Source of the DNA: Anaerolineaceae bacterium oral taxon 439
GTDB lineage: Bacteria > Chloroflexota > Anaerolineae > Anaerolineales > Anaerolineaceae
NCBI GenBank assembly: GCA_001717545.1
Contig: CP017039.1
Coordinates: 434,001-498,000, forward strand
Reading direction: 5' to 3'
DNA: 64,000 nt
Below the pieces are notes generated by a model. That model ran no database searches, was not told the origin of the DNA, and was given only the letters and a program-made list of their open reading frames with translations. The translations under genes and the position numbers were made by a program. Numbering within the stretch: position 1 is the stretch's first letter; every line of letters begins with the position of its first letter. Of the stretch, positions 51,809 to 60,109 are shown piece by piece.

Positions 51809-52881
51809 TGAAAAGCTCCTTTTTCCAGGATTCGCTGCCAGTTGGCATGGCAGATTTTCGCGATATCGCTCGGTTCATATCCGCGTTTCGCTAAGACCGC
51901 GCGGATCTTCCCCAGCCCGCCGATATTGTTCATTTCATAAGGAATCGACGGATAGCCGAATCCGCCGTCGAGATCGGTCCCGATCGCGGCGTGATCCGCG
52001 CTGCCGGCCAGTTGGCAAATATGGTCGATATGATCGGCGAGGGTATCGAGGGTCACCAGGCGCCGGTCGTCGCCGGTTCTCCATTCGCTGTTCAGAAAGA
52101 AATTGCAGGGGACGACGCCGATAACGCCGCCCCGTTCGATCATCAACCGGATCGTATCGTCATGCAGCAGGCGCTGGTTCCGGGGGCGACGGAGGAGCGA
52201 GATGCAGTTACAGTGCGAAGCGATGACGACGCCGTCGTAGCGTTCGATCGCGATTTCGGCGCTTTTTTTATTCATATGCGAGACGTCGAGGATCAGGCCG
52301 CGGCCGCTCAGCGCGTTCAGGAGGTCGTATCCCGCCGCGGTAAAGCCGTCCGACGGGTCGTTCATTCCCCCGCCGCACCAGCGTCCCCCCGCCCAGACCG
52401 GACCGACGATTCGCAGTCCCGCTTCAATATATTCGTCGAGATCGGAAAACGAGCGGAGCCCTTCCGTCCCTTCCATCAGCGGGACCAATCCGATCGGCGC
52501 GGGCTCTCCCTGATCCAGCGCGCTGACGAGGGCGTCGTATTCGGCTCTTGTTCGGAGGAGCCTGAACTTTCCGTCGGGATCGTCGTTCCAGCGACGGTAA
52601 AAATCGAGCTGCGCCAGCGCGGCGCGGTGGAACTCGTCGCCGTTTCGATATTGGACCGCGGGGATCGGATTGTCCGGCCCGTCCGCGATTTTTTCAAGGA
52701 AAACTGTCGGGAAGATAATCCCGATTCCTGCTTCGCGGTATTCGGGGTATCCGAGGGTGATCCGGTTCGTCGGATCGTCGGGCTCGGCCGCGCGCGCGGC
52801 TGCAACCGGACGCTTGTAGTCGCGACAATGCAAAATCGCCTCGCAGGCAATATCCTGATGTCCGTCAATTATCCACGTCAT
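51805..52881 (-). CDS. Membrane dipeptidase family (M19) peptidase
   Basis: 358 residues. Zinc-dependent renal-dipeptidase-like fold: IDGHQDIACE supplies the first His and Asp, LMEGTEGL the bridging Glu, DVSHMN and ASHCNC the later His ligands, and GTDLDGGFGYP the Asp. These enzymes cleave dipeptides, often with a D-residue, and could recycle wall peptides. No signal peptide. A minus-strand TATAAT stands six bases before the ATG, so in addition to read-through from upstream it may have its own leaderless transcript. It overlaps the next gene by four bases. Confidence 0.88.
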   Translation of the reverse strand: MTWIIDGHQDIACEAILHCRDYKRPVAAARAAEPDDPTNRITLGYPEYREAGIGIIFPTVFLEKIADGPDNPIPAVQYRNGDEFHRAALAQLDFYRRWNDDPDGKFRLLRTRAEYDALVSALDQGEPAPIGLVPLMEGTEGLRSFSDLDEYIEAGLRIVGPVWAGGRWCGGGMNDPSDGFTAAGYDLLNALSGRGLILDVSHMNKKSAEIAIERYDGVVIASHCNCISLLRRPRNQRLLHDDTIRLMIERGGVIGVVPCNFFLNSEWRTGDDRRLVTLDTLADHIDHICQLAGSADHAAIGTDLDGGFGYPSIPYEMNNIGGLGKIRAVLAKRGYEPSDIAKICHANWQRILEKGAFQ

Positions 52882-52887
52882 ATCCAG

Positions 52888-52893
52888 ATTATA
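52888..52893 (-). promoter_or_regulatory. -10 box of probable leaderless promoter for the dipeptidase
   Basis: A perfect TATAAT on the minus strand, exactly six bases before the ATG at 52881. It overlaps the last codons of the preceding phosphoribosyltransferase-like gene. Confidence 0.5.
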
Positions 52894-53395
52894 CCGCGTT
52901 GAGGACGAGTTTTCGTCCGCGTCCGCCTTCCCAGGGATAGACGATCCAATTCGACGTTACCGCCGCGTAGAAATCGGGTTTCAGGTCGGGAAAGAGGTTC
53001 CACGCAGCGTTATAGTGAAGCACGGCGGTAAACGCTTCCCCGCCGCTTCCGGCGACGCGGCTCCGGACGGTCGAGATACAGCGCCCGGTCCCCCAGGCGC
53101 TCCCGACAATCAGGACAGTCTTCCCGTTAAAGGATTCGTCGTCGGGGAAAGCGCGGATCTTCGGCCAGGAGGCTAACTTTGGGTCGTGCATCTGACGTTT
53201 CAGCTCAAATTCCTTTCGGTTCTCGATCGAGGCGATCTGGACCTCGTCGATCCTGAGCGCTTCGGCGAGGATCCCGCCGGGAACGATCCCACCCGGATTC
53301 AGCGTCAGGAGAACGTCGATTTCACGGTCGATCTGAGAAACGAGATGATCGATCAGCGGGTCGATTTCCGTCCAGGGAAGGAGCTCACGCTGCAT
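52889..53395 (-). CDS. Phosphoribosyltransferase-like protein
   Basis: 168 residues counted from ATG 53395 (MQRELLPWTEIDPLIDHL); a longer upstream frame would run through the nitroreductase gene. The fold resembles type I phosphoribosyltransferases of the COG2236 group: LTLNPGGIVPGGILAEAL is the first loop and KTVLIVGSAWGTGRCI corresponds to the PRPP loop. In active enzymes two acidic residues stand at the end of that strand; here they are Gly-Ser, so PRPP chemistry is doubtful. It overlaps the end of the nitroreductase gene by 11 bases. Confidence 0.65.
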   Translation of the reverse strand: MQRELLPWTEIDPLIDHLVSQIDREIDVLLTLNPGGIVPGGILAEALRIDEVQIASIENRKEFELKRQMHDPKLASWPKIRAFPDDESFNGKTVLIVGSAWGTGRCISTVRSRVAGSGGEAFTAVLHYNAAWNLFPDLKPDFYAAVTSNWIVYPWEGGRGRKLVLNAV

Positions 53396-53912
53396 AGTAG
53401 ACGCGTCCGTTTTTCCGCGGGGCGGCTTTCGGCCTGTCGCCGTCGATATATCCGATCGCGCAGTGGCCGATGCCTTCCCATTCGCCTTCGACGCCAAGGT
53501 CGGCAAGAAGCTTTTTATATCCGGCGGTTTCGAATTCTTCTTTGGCGCGGTTGATCCAGATACTCCCGAGCCCGAGCGAATGCGCCGCCAGCATCAGGTT
53601 GCCCAGGACGAGGCTTCCGTCGTAGACGCGGAGCGGCCAGTTCTTATCCGCCAGGACGATCAGGATGACCGGGGCGCCGTAGAAGGGGTCGAACCCCTCT
53701 TCCCAGCCGCCGATTTTGCGGTTGTCGTCGGAAAGTCTGGCTCTGAGTTCCGGGTTGGTTACGGCGACAATGATAGTCGACTGCCTGCCTTTGCCGCTCG
53801 CGGCGTACAGCCCGGCTTCGATGATCTGATCGATGTCCGCTTTGGACGGCGGATCCGCTTTGAATTTGCGGATGCTGCGGCGTTCCTGGATTGCTTTGAG
53901 AATTTCGTTCAT
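53385..53912 (-). CDS. Nitroreductase family protein
   Basis: 175 residues from ATG 53912, with AAGGA upstream. FMN-dependent nitroreductase fold: AIQERRSIRKFKADPP at the N-terminus binds the flavin phosphate, then DQIIEAGLYAASGKGRQ, LVLGNLMLAAHSLGLGSIWI and a C-terminal AIGYIDGDRPKAAPRK. Such enzymes reduce nitro compounds, quinones or act as general oxidoreductases. First gene of the minus-strand operon ending with the membrane protein. The open frame continues upstream through a gene remnant but without good start signals. Confidence 0.85.
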   Translation of the reverse strand: MNEILKAIQERRSIRKFKADPPSKADIDQIIEAGLYAASGKGRQSTIIVAVTNPELRARLSDDNRKIGGWEEGFDPFYGAPVILIVLADKNWPLRVYDGSLVLGNLMLAAHSLGLGSIWINRAKEEFETAGYKKLLADLGVEGEWEGIGHCAIGYIDGDRPKAAPRKNGRVYYAA

Positions 53913-54003
53913 GATTTTTGTTCCTTTACTGATGAGCTTTGTTTCCTGATTCTCTTTATTAATCGCTGTTTCTGTTGTTTTTAGCGTATCAAGGCTGGCT
54001 CTT

Positions 54004-54207
54004 TCAACCTGCGAAAGCGTTTCGCCCTGATATTTTCGGCACTCTTTTTTCGTTTTTGGGGTCATAATCGACGCCCGTTGCGGATAGACCCAGAACCTGT
54101 CGATATAACAATTTTTCGAAGGAGCGGATGTCGCGGATTCGGTCTGAAAGTTCCCCGTTCCAGTCATTTTCCATCGATCTGTTCCTCATGTCATGCGCCT
54201 TATTCAT
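54004..54207 (-). pseudogene. Possible remnant of a RhuM-family gene
   Basis: A short frame encodes ELSDRIRDIRSFEKLLYRQV and then TGVDYDPK, which resembles the C-terminal part of RhuM-type proteins (DIRASEKxxYQK...DYDP). It breaks at A-rich codons: in the next frame the sequence continues as TPKTKKECRKYQGETLSQVE up to the nitroreductase start. No intact start or ribosome-binding site. RhuM-like genes are often on mobile islands, so this may mark an old insertion. The remainder of 53913-54345 is non-coding. Confidence 0.35.
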
Positions 54208-54345
54208 TGTGTCCCATACTTATCAAACGCCGTTCTCTATCTGGAGCTTACGCCGGCGAACTTCCTAATTAAATTATACGCGATCGAAGGGCGGTTCCCC
54301 GGCCCCGATTCCGGCGACGCGGGGAATTTCGCGCCGGCCGGCTGG

Positions 54346-54373
54346 TATAATGATTCCAGGTATGGATGTATGA
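54346..54373 (+). promoter_or_regulatory. Promoter -10 and three-codon minigene before the beta-lactamase-fold gene
   Basis: TATAAT (54346-54351), preceded by CTGG, is followed ten bases later by ATG-GAT-GTA-TGA (54362-54373), whose stop overlaps the real start codon at 54370 as ATGA. It closely mirrors the arrangement at 31285-31313, including the shared GGTATGGA sequence. Confidence 0.45.
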
Positions 54374-55851
54374 ATCGTAGAAATTCACTGTCGATTTTAC
54401 GCTGGGTGGCGTTGGGGCTGATCTTTATTTCGGTCCTGATTCTGGGCCGGCAGCTGATGCTCTACAGCCGGATGCGCGCGCTGCTCCCGCCGGGACTGAC
54501 GATCGGCGGCGTTCCGGTCGGCGGACTGAACGGGACGGAAGCGGGCGAACGGCTTGTCCGCGCGTATGGGATCCCGATCGAGCTGATTTACGGCGGATCG
54601 GTTATTCAGGTCCGTCCGTCCGCGGTCGGGTTCAGCCTGAATATCGAGACGATGCTGGCGGCGGCCGATTTACAGCGGATCACCCGCAATTTCTGGCTGG
54701 GGTTCATGGATTACATGTGGAATAATCTCCCCGTTCCGCAGCCGGTCCCGCTGTCCGCGACGATCTCGCAGGAACGGCTCCGCGACTACTTATCCAACGA
54801 AATCACCCCGCGTTACGATATCCCGGCGCGCGAACCGATCCCTGATCCGGAAACGAACCGCTTTACCGCGGGCGAGCCGGGGACATCGCTCGATATTGAA
54901 CGTTCAATTCGGCTTATCGAGGAAGCGCTCCGGTCTCCGACGGACCGTTCGGTTATCCTCCCGTATAACCGGACCTCCCCGACGCAGGCGTCGGATCAGA
55001 ACCTTCAGTATATCGTTAGGCAGATCATTGACGATCATGGTTTCGAAGGCGTCGCCGAGTTTTATATTCTCGACCTGGATACGCGGAAGGAAATTTCGTT
55101 CGCGGTTTCGGGCGGTGAACCGATCGCGCCGGATATTTCGTTTACCGCCGCGTCGACGATTAAGATCCCGATCATGGTTTACCTGTTCCTGAATTATGAT
55201 CAGCCGCTTCCGGCGGCGCTGAATCAGGCCCTGAAGCAGATGATTGAAGTGTCCGAAAATGGACCGGCCGATTCGATCCTGCAATCGATCGGCGGGGATT
55301 TAGCTCCGGTCGCGTTTACCGACGATTTCCTGAAGCAGCTCGGGTTGAAAAATACCTTTTTAGGCGGATATTTTTATATCGGCGCGCCGTTACTCGCGCA
55401 GTATGAAACGCCGGCGAACCAGCGTACCGATATCGATACCAATCCGGACCGTTATAATCAGACGACGCCGACTGAAATTTCGATGATTATCGACGATATT
55501 TATCAGTGCGCGGCGTTCGACGGCGGGACGTTTCGGGCGGTTTTTGGCGAAGCGATCCAGCAGTCTGAATGTGTAAAGATGCTGGAGGAGCTGTCGACGA
55601 ATAAAACGGCGGTCCTTCTCGAAGCCGGGATCCCGGAAACGACGCGCGTTGCGCATAAACACGGCTGGATACTGGAGACCGACGGACTGATCCATGGGAT
55701 TTCCGACGCGGGGATCGTTTATTCGCCGAGATCGACGTATATTTTTACCATGTTTTATTGGAGCGAAGCGCAGTTAGCTTTCGATCCGACGAATATTCTG
55801 GCGGCGGATATCTCCGGCGCAGTGTATCAGTTTTTCAACGCGGCGGAGTAG
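54370..55851 (+). CDS. Membrane-anchored class A beta-lactamase-fold serine hydrolase
   Basis: 493 residues starting at ATG 54370; the upstream frame would cross the promoter. One N-terminal membrane helix (about 11-30) is followed by a YoaR/VanW-like peptidoglycan-associated domain (LTIGGVPVGGLNGTEAGERL). The C-terminal half has the class A serine hydrolase motifs Ser262-Thr-Ile-Lys265, SEN (295-297) and KHG (430-432), plus TTPTEISMII. The active-site set is complete. Linked domains suggest a wall-directed transpeptidase-like or carboxypeptidase-like enzyme rather than a secreted antibiotic-hydrolysing enzyme; this is inferred. Confidence 0.8.
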   Translation: MNRRNSLSILRWVALGLIFISVLILGRQLMLYSRMRALLPPGLTIGGVPVGGLNGTEAGERLVRAYGIPIELIYGGSVIQVRPSAVGFSLNIETMLAAADLQRITRNFWLGFMDYMWNNLPVPQPVPLSATISQERLRDYLSNEITPRYDIPAREPIPDPETNRFTAGEPGTSLDIERSIRLIEEALRSPTDRSVILPYNRTSPTQASDQNLQYIVRQIIDDHGFEGVAEFYILDLDTRKEISFAVSGGEPIAPDISFTAASTIKIPIMVYLFLNYDQPLPAALNQALKQMIEVSENGPADSILQSIGGDLAPVAFTDDFLKQLGLKNTFLGGYFYIGAPLLAQYETPANQRTDIDTNPDRYNQTTPTEISMIIDDIYQCAAFDGGTFRAVFGEAIQQSECVKMLEELSTNKTAVLLEAGIPETTRVAHKHGWILETDGLIHGISDAGIVYSPRSTYIFTMFYWSEAQLAFDPTNILAADISGAVYQFFNAAE

Positions 55852-55898
55852 AGCGGTTCGCCGCCGAACGAAGCTATAGAAGGGAATAAAAAGTAGTT

Positions 55899-58800
55899 AT
55901 GAGCGAGAAGAATAGATTCGAAGCCGATGGGATGGAACGGCGGCTCGACGGATTGGATCGTCCGGTATTCCGGGCATTTCCGGCTTTTTCCTGGGAGAAG
56001 CTGCTGATCGCGTTGATCGTGATTGTCGCGGTGATCAGCCGGTTCGCGATCTTGGGCGAACGCGTCATGTCGCATGACGAAGTGAATCATGTCGTCCCGG
56101 CATACACGCTGTCAACCGGCGGGGGCTATGCTCACGATCCGGTAACGCACGGGCCGTTCCAGTTCCACATGTTAGCGCTGTCGTACTTCCTTTTGGGTGA
56201 CAATGATTTCGCGGCGCGCGTCCCTGCGGCGCTGTTCTCCGTCGCCGCGGTCCTGGTCGTTTTATTCGGCTACCGTCGCTATCTCGGACGGACCGGCGCG
56301 CTGATTGGCGGGCTGATGATGACGATTTCGCCGCTGATCCTGTTTTACGGCCGGTACACGCGAAACGAAGCGTTTATTGAATTGTTTATGGTTCTGACGC
56401 TTTGGACGACGCTTCGCTACCTGGAGAAGCGGGACGAAAAATCGCTCCTGATTCTGTCGGCGGTGACGGCGCTACAGTTCGTCACGAAGGAAGTCTCGTA
56501 TATTTACACGGCGCAGCTGTTGATTTTCTGTGGAATTTTGTTCCTTGGGGATGTCTGGAGGCTGCGCTGGGATTCCGACGGTGAGAAGCTGCGGAAGATG
56601 GGGATGATCGCGCTGGCGGCGTTTTTCGCGCTTCTCGGCGCGGCGCTTCCGAAGCTCCTGGGCGGAGAGGGCGATCCGACGACGGCGATAAAACTGGCGT
56701 CGCTGGGGGTCGCTGCGTTCGGCGGATTGATCCTGCTTTTCGTGATCGTTTCGACGGTCCGGAAATTCAGCTGGAAACCGTTCCGCGACATGCCGTCGTT
56801 TGACCTGATCGTCTTTGTTATGGCGCTGATCCTGCCGCAGTTAACCGCGATGCCGGTATCGCTGGCGGGATGGGACCCGCTGGATTATTCGGCGAACGGG
56901 ATGCTGAAGACCGGCGCTGTGATGACGGTTTTATTCGCTCTGTCAATCGCGGTCGGGGTCTGGTGGAACCGGCGCGTCTTTTTACGCGGCGCGATGATCT
57001 TTTACCTGATTTATCTTGTCTTTTATACGACGATGTTTTCGAACGGGCAGGGTTTCTTTACCGGTGTTGTCGGCTCGTTAGGTTACTGGCTTTCGCAGCA
57101 GGAAGTCAAGCGCGGCGGGCAACCGCTTTATTACTACGCGGCCGTGATTCTTCCGATTTATGAATTCGCGGCGCTGTTTGGGACGATACTGGCGATCCGG
57201 TTCGGCTTGAAGCGCCGAAGTTTTTCCGGTCGGCCCGGCGCGGAGCGCGTTTCAGAAACGATCCGCAAGGCAGGGATCTCCGCGCCCGAAGAAACGGCCG
57301 GCGACGATTCGCGGGAGAGCTTTTTCTCGTTGGTTGAGATTTCCGGAGAGGAGGCGCGGGCGGCGGAGGTCGAGGCGGTCGAGATCGATCCTTCCGACTA
57401 CGGCGCTCTCGAATCGGCGCTGATCGGCGAAATCGATTCGCTGGAGCCGGCGGAGATCCCGGTCCCTCCGGCGACGGTTCCCGCGCTGGCGCTGTTCCTG
57501 TATTGGGGGCTGACGGCGCTGATCGCGTATTCGATCGCTGGGGAAAGGATGCCCTGGCTGGGAGTTCATATTGCGCTGCCGCTGGTTTTATCCGGTGCGT
57601 GGGGTTTCGGGTATCTTTTTGAAACGCTTGATTGGAAAAAGCTGATGAGCGCGGAGGGCGGCGCTGCGGCGGCGCTGACGATTGTCGCGCTGTACGCGCT
57701 TGGCGGCGTTCTTTCGCCGTTCGGGACCGGGCTGGCGCCGTTTGCGTCGACCGATCTGGCCGGGCTTAAAGCGACGGGGCTGTTTGCCTGTTCGGCGGTC
57801 GCGCTTGTCATTTCAGGGTTTTACCTGGTACGGACGCTGCGCAGGATGGGCGGGAAGTCGGTCTCCGGGTTTTACGCGCTGTTCATCGGAATTGCGCTCC
57901 TCGTTCTCCAGGCGCGAACTGCGTTTCAATCCTCGTTCGTCAACTATGATCAGGCGAACGAGTACCTCGTGTACGCGCATTCGAGCGCGGCGCCGAAAGT
58001 CGTTTTACGCGAAATCGAGGAAATCGCCGCACGGACCGGCGTCGGGAAGGCAATTCGTGTCGCGTACGATAACGACGCGCGTTATCCTTACTGGTGGTAT
58101 TTCCGCGATTATACGCAGAAGCTCGATTTTAACGAAGCCGCGACGCGGACGCTTCGCGACTACGATATTATTATCGCCAACACGGCGAAAGACGCGAAGC
58201 TCCTCCCGATCGTCGGCGACGCTTATTATCGATCCGAGTATATGCGGCTGTGGTGGCCGAATCAGGATTATTTCAGGGTAACGCCGGGCGGCGTCTGGAA
58301 CGCGATCGTCAATCCGCAGATGCGCCGGGCGATTCTCGATATCTGGCTGGATCGGGATTTCGGGCGGTACGCGAAGCTCGTCGGTTCCGGCTCTATGTCG
58401 CTGGAGACCTGGGAGCCGTCGGCGAAAATGGTCGTCTATATGAAGAAGGACCTGCTGCGGCGGATGTGGAAGTATGGCGACGCGGCGGCGACGGTCGACG
58501 AAGGCGGAACCGCGTCGTTCCCTGACGAGAAATTTACCCCGCTGAACCCGGTTTTTTCGTTCGGCGAGGCGGGAACCGAGCCTGGAAAGCTGAACCGGCC
58601 GCGGAACCTGGCAATCGCGCCGAACGGGGACGTGTACGTCATGGATACGGATAACGAACGGGTCGACGTTTTTAACGGCGAGGGTGTCTTCCGATTCAGC
58701 TTTGCGAACGAGGATCACGGCGGATTTAATCAGGCCTGGGGAATCGCGATCGACGAAGACGGTTCGGTTTTCATCGCCGATACCTGGAACCACCGCATGC

Positions 58801-59405
58801 TGAAATTCAGCGCGGCCGGCGACTACGAGCTGGAATGGCTCGCGAACGATCCAACCGGCGCGACGATCAGTTTCTACGGACCGCGTGGGGTTGCGATCGA
58901 CGGCCGGGGGCGCGTATATGTTACCGATACCGGGAATAAGCAGGTCATGATTTACGACCGCGAGGGAAAGTTCTTATCGAAATTCGGGAGCGTTGGCCTT
59001 GGTCCGGGCGAGTTCGACGAACCGGTCGGGATCGCGGTTTTCGCGGATCAATATCTGGCGGTCGCCGATACCTGGAACCAGCGGGTTCAGGTCTTCGATA
59101 TCAGCGGCGAAACGGTCCTGCCGGCGCCCGTGTACGCGTTCGAGGTCTTCGCCTGGTATTCGCAGTCGATGGACAACAAGCCGTATCTTACCTTTACGCC
59201 GAAAGGGAACCTGCTTTTCAGCGACCCGGAGGCCGGGCTGGTCTGGGAGTACAGTGTCAGCGGGGAGCTTATCCGATCGTTTAACGGCGCGGGCGGCGGA
59301 ATCGACATGCTGTCGATGCCGGTGGGCCTGGCGACGGATCGAGATGGGGCGGTCTGGCTCGTCGACGCGCTGGGAAACCGGGTGAATCGGTTTATCCTGC
59401 CGTAA
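55899..59405 (+). CDS. TIGR03663-type membrane glycosyltransferase fused to an NHL beta-propeller
   Basis: 1168 residues. The N-terminal half is a polytopic GT-C-type protein (about 13 helices) of the PMT/ArnT-like TIGR03663 (Agl23-associated) group, with catalytic acids in RVMSHDEVNHV (Asp60, Glu61) and TRNEAFIELFMVL. A hydrophilic loop (about 430-520) interrupts the helices. After a segment reading YAHSSAAPKVV and WWYFRDYTQ comes a C-terminal NHL propeller (about 885-1168): repeats such as LNRPRNLAIAPNGDVYVMDT, WGIAIDEDGSVFIADTWNHR and YGPRGVAIDGRGRVYVTDTG. It probably transfers a polyprenyl-linked sugar to an exported acceptor recognised by the propeller. Confidence 0.85.
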   Translation: MSEKNRFEADGMERRLDGLDRPVFRAFPAFSWEKLLIALIVIVAVISRFAILGERVMSHDEVNHVVPAYTLSTGGGYAHDPVTHGPFQFHMLALSYFLLGDNDFAARVPAALFSVAAVLVVLFGYRRYLGRTGALIGGLMMTISPLILFYGRYTRNEAFIELFMVLTLWTTLRYLEKRDEKSLLILSAVTALQFVTKEVSYIYTAQLLIFCGILFLGDVWRLRWDSDGEKLRKMGMIALAAFFALLGAALPKLLGGEGDPTTAIKLASLGVAAFGGLILLFVIVSTVRKFSWKPFRDMPSFDLIVFVMALILPQLTAMPVSLAGWDPLDYSANGMLKTGAVMTVLFALSIAVGVWWNRRVFLRGAMIFYLIYLVFYTTMFSNGQGFFTGVVGSLGYWLSQQEVKRGGQPLYYYAAVILPIYEFAALFGTILAIRFGLKRRSFSGRPGAERVSETIRKAGISAPEETAGDDSRESFFSLVEISGEEARAAEVEAVEIDPSDYGALESALIGEIDSLEPAEIPVPPATVPALALFLYWGLTALIAYSIAGERMPWLGVHIALPLVLSGAWGFGYLFETLDWKKLMSAEGGAAAALTIVALYALGGVLSPFGTGLAPFASTDLAGLKATGLFACSAVALVISGFYLVRTLRRMGGKSVSGFYALFIGIALLVLQARTAFQSSFVNYDQANEYLVYAHSSAAPKVVLREIEEIAARTGVGKAIRVAYDNDARYPYWWYFRDYTQKLDFNEAATRTLRDYDIIIANTAKDAKLLPIVGDAYYRSEYMRLWWPNQDYFRVTPGGVWNAIVNPQMRRAILDIWLDRDFGRYAKLVGSGSMSLETWEPSAKMVVYMKKDLLRRMWKYGDAAATVDEGGTASFPDEKFTPLNPVFSFGEAGTEPGKLNRPRNLAIAPNGDVYVMDTDNERVDVFNGEGVFRFSFANEDHGGFNQAWGIAIDEDGSVFIADTWNHRMLKFSAAGDYELEWLANDPTGATISFYGPRGVAIDGRGRVYVTDTGNKQVMIYDREGKFLSKFGSVGLGPGEFDEPVGIAVFADQYLAVADTWNQRVQVFDISGETVLPAPVYAFEVFAWYSQSMDNKPYLTFTPKGNLLFSDPEAGLVWEYSVSGELIRSFNGAGGGIDMLSMPVGLATDRDGAVWLVDALGNRVNRFILP

Positions 59406-59436
59406 AAGAGAGGGGTTTCCCCTTTCCTGGTTAAAA

Positions 59437-59461
59437 AAATAGAGCGGGTCGCGTCCGCTCT
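59437..59461 (-). terminator. Minus-strand intrinsic terminator
   Basis: AGAGCGG and CCGCTCT (59441-59447 and 59455-59461) form a seven-base stem; on the minus strand it is followed by seven T. It would end transcription coming from the tRNA-Arg(GCG) side. Confidence 0.65.
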
Positions 59462-59488
59462 ATAAAAAGTTTAACGTAAACTTTTTAT
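59462..59488. repeat. Perfect AT-rich hairpin
   Basis: ATAAAAAGTTTA and TAAACTTTTTAT (59462-59473 and 59477-59488) flank ACG. It adjoins the terminator hairpin. Confidence 0.65.
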
Positions 59489-59525
59489 GCTGGGTATTAT
59501 AGACGCTAAGCCGTAATCTGTTACG

Positions 59526-59549
59526 ATGTCATAGTCAAATGTATGACAT
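59526..59549. promoter_or_regulatory. Operator-like palindrome
   Basis: ATGTCATA-N8-TATGACAT, perfect eight-base arms, in an intergenic region. The spacing is that of a dimeric helix-turn-helix regulator site. The regulator is unknown. Confidence 0.5.
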
Positions 59550-59614
59550 TCGTCTCGTTTTTGTCAGTTGAAAAAGTAGATGCGACCAAGGATTGCAGAA
59601 AAGCTGAAGCTTAG

Positions 59615-59932
59615 TTGTATTTATCAGGTAAGAAAGAGAGATGCGTTAACTTTGGCAATTTGCCTATTAAAAACCCTGATCATAATCAGCTGGTAGAAAA
59701 TACAGAAGAAGTCAGTGCCGGAATTTTGGCTGTGTTGAACGATCCGGATTCGCCGTCCAACGTTATCAACGAAGCGCTTAAACCGATAACCACGCAAATT
59801 ATCCCTGTTTCTGAAACATCTGCGCGATTACTTTATTCGCTTCCTGTGGAAGCTGTGAAATTATCGTTGCGCCCTCGGAGGAGCTCGAATCCCCAGCCTT
59901 TTGCTCCGCAAGCAAACGCTCTATCCAATTGA
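59615..59932 (+). other. Doubtful open frame, possible gene remnant running into a tRNA
   Basis: A frame of 105 codons from TTG 59615 reads plausibly in the middle (VENTEEVSAGILAVLNDPDS, SNVINEALKPITTQIIPVSE) but its last 60 bases are the antisense of tRNA-Arg. No ribosome-binding site and no family match. It may be the fragment of a gene truncated at the tRNA, which would be a typical integration spot, or not coding at all. The whole 59406-60109 gap has lower GC than its surroundings. Confidence 0.2.
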
Positions 59933-59943
59933 GCTACGAGGGC
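59870..59943 (-). tRNA. tRNA-Arg (anticodon GCG)
   Basis: Cloverleaf of 74 bases with a perfect seven-base acceptor stem (GCCCTCG/CGAGGGC), D stem GCTC/GAGC, anticodon stem TTTGC/GCAAA with loop TTGCGGA giving anticodon GCG, and T arm GGGGA-TTCGAGC-TCCTC. CCA is not encoded. It reads CGC. Confidence 0.9.
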
Positions 59944-59967
59944 CTGCCCGTAAATCAAGCAAGTAGA

Positions 59968-59996
59968 AATATACCCCACTCCCCGGAAAAAGTCAA
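59968..59996 (-). promoter_or_regulatory. Promoter of tRNA-Arg(GCG)
   Basis: On the minus strand TTGACT (59991-59996) and TATATT (59968-59973) are separated by exactly 17 bases; the -10 ends 24 bases before the mature tRNA. Confidence 0.75.
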
Positions 59997-60109
59997 ATTC
60001 CGCCGATGAAGAGGTTCGTCATGGATTAAAGATGTCAATTGTTACTTGAAATTTCCGCACGGATAAAAGTAAGATAAATGTAAAAATATGCGGGCGGATT
60101 TGCAGCTTT

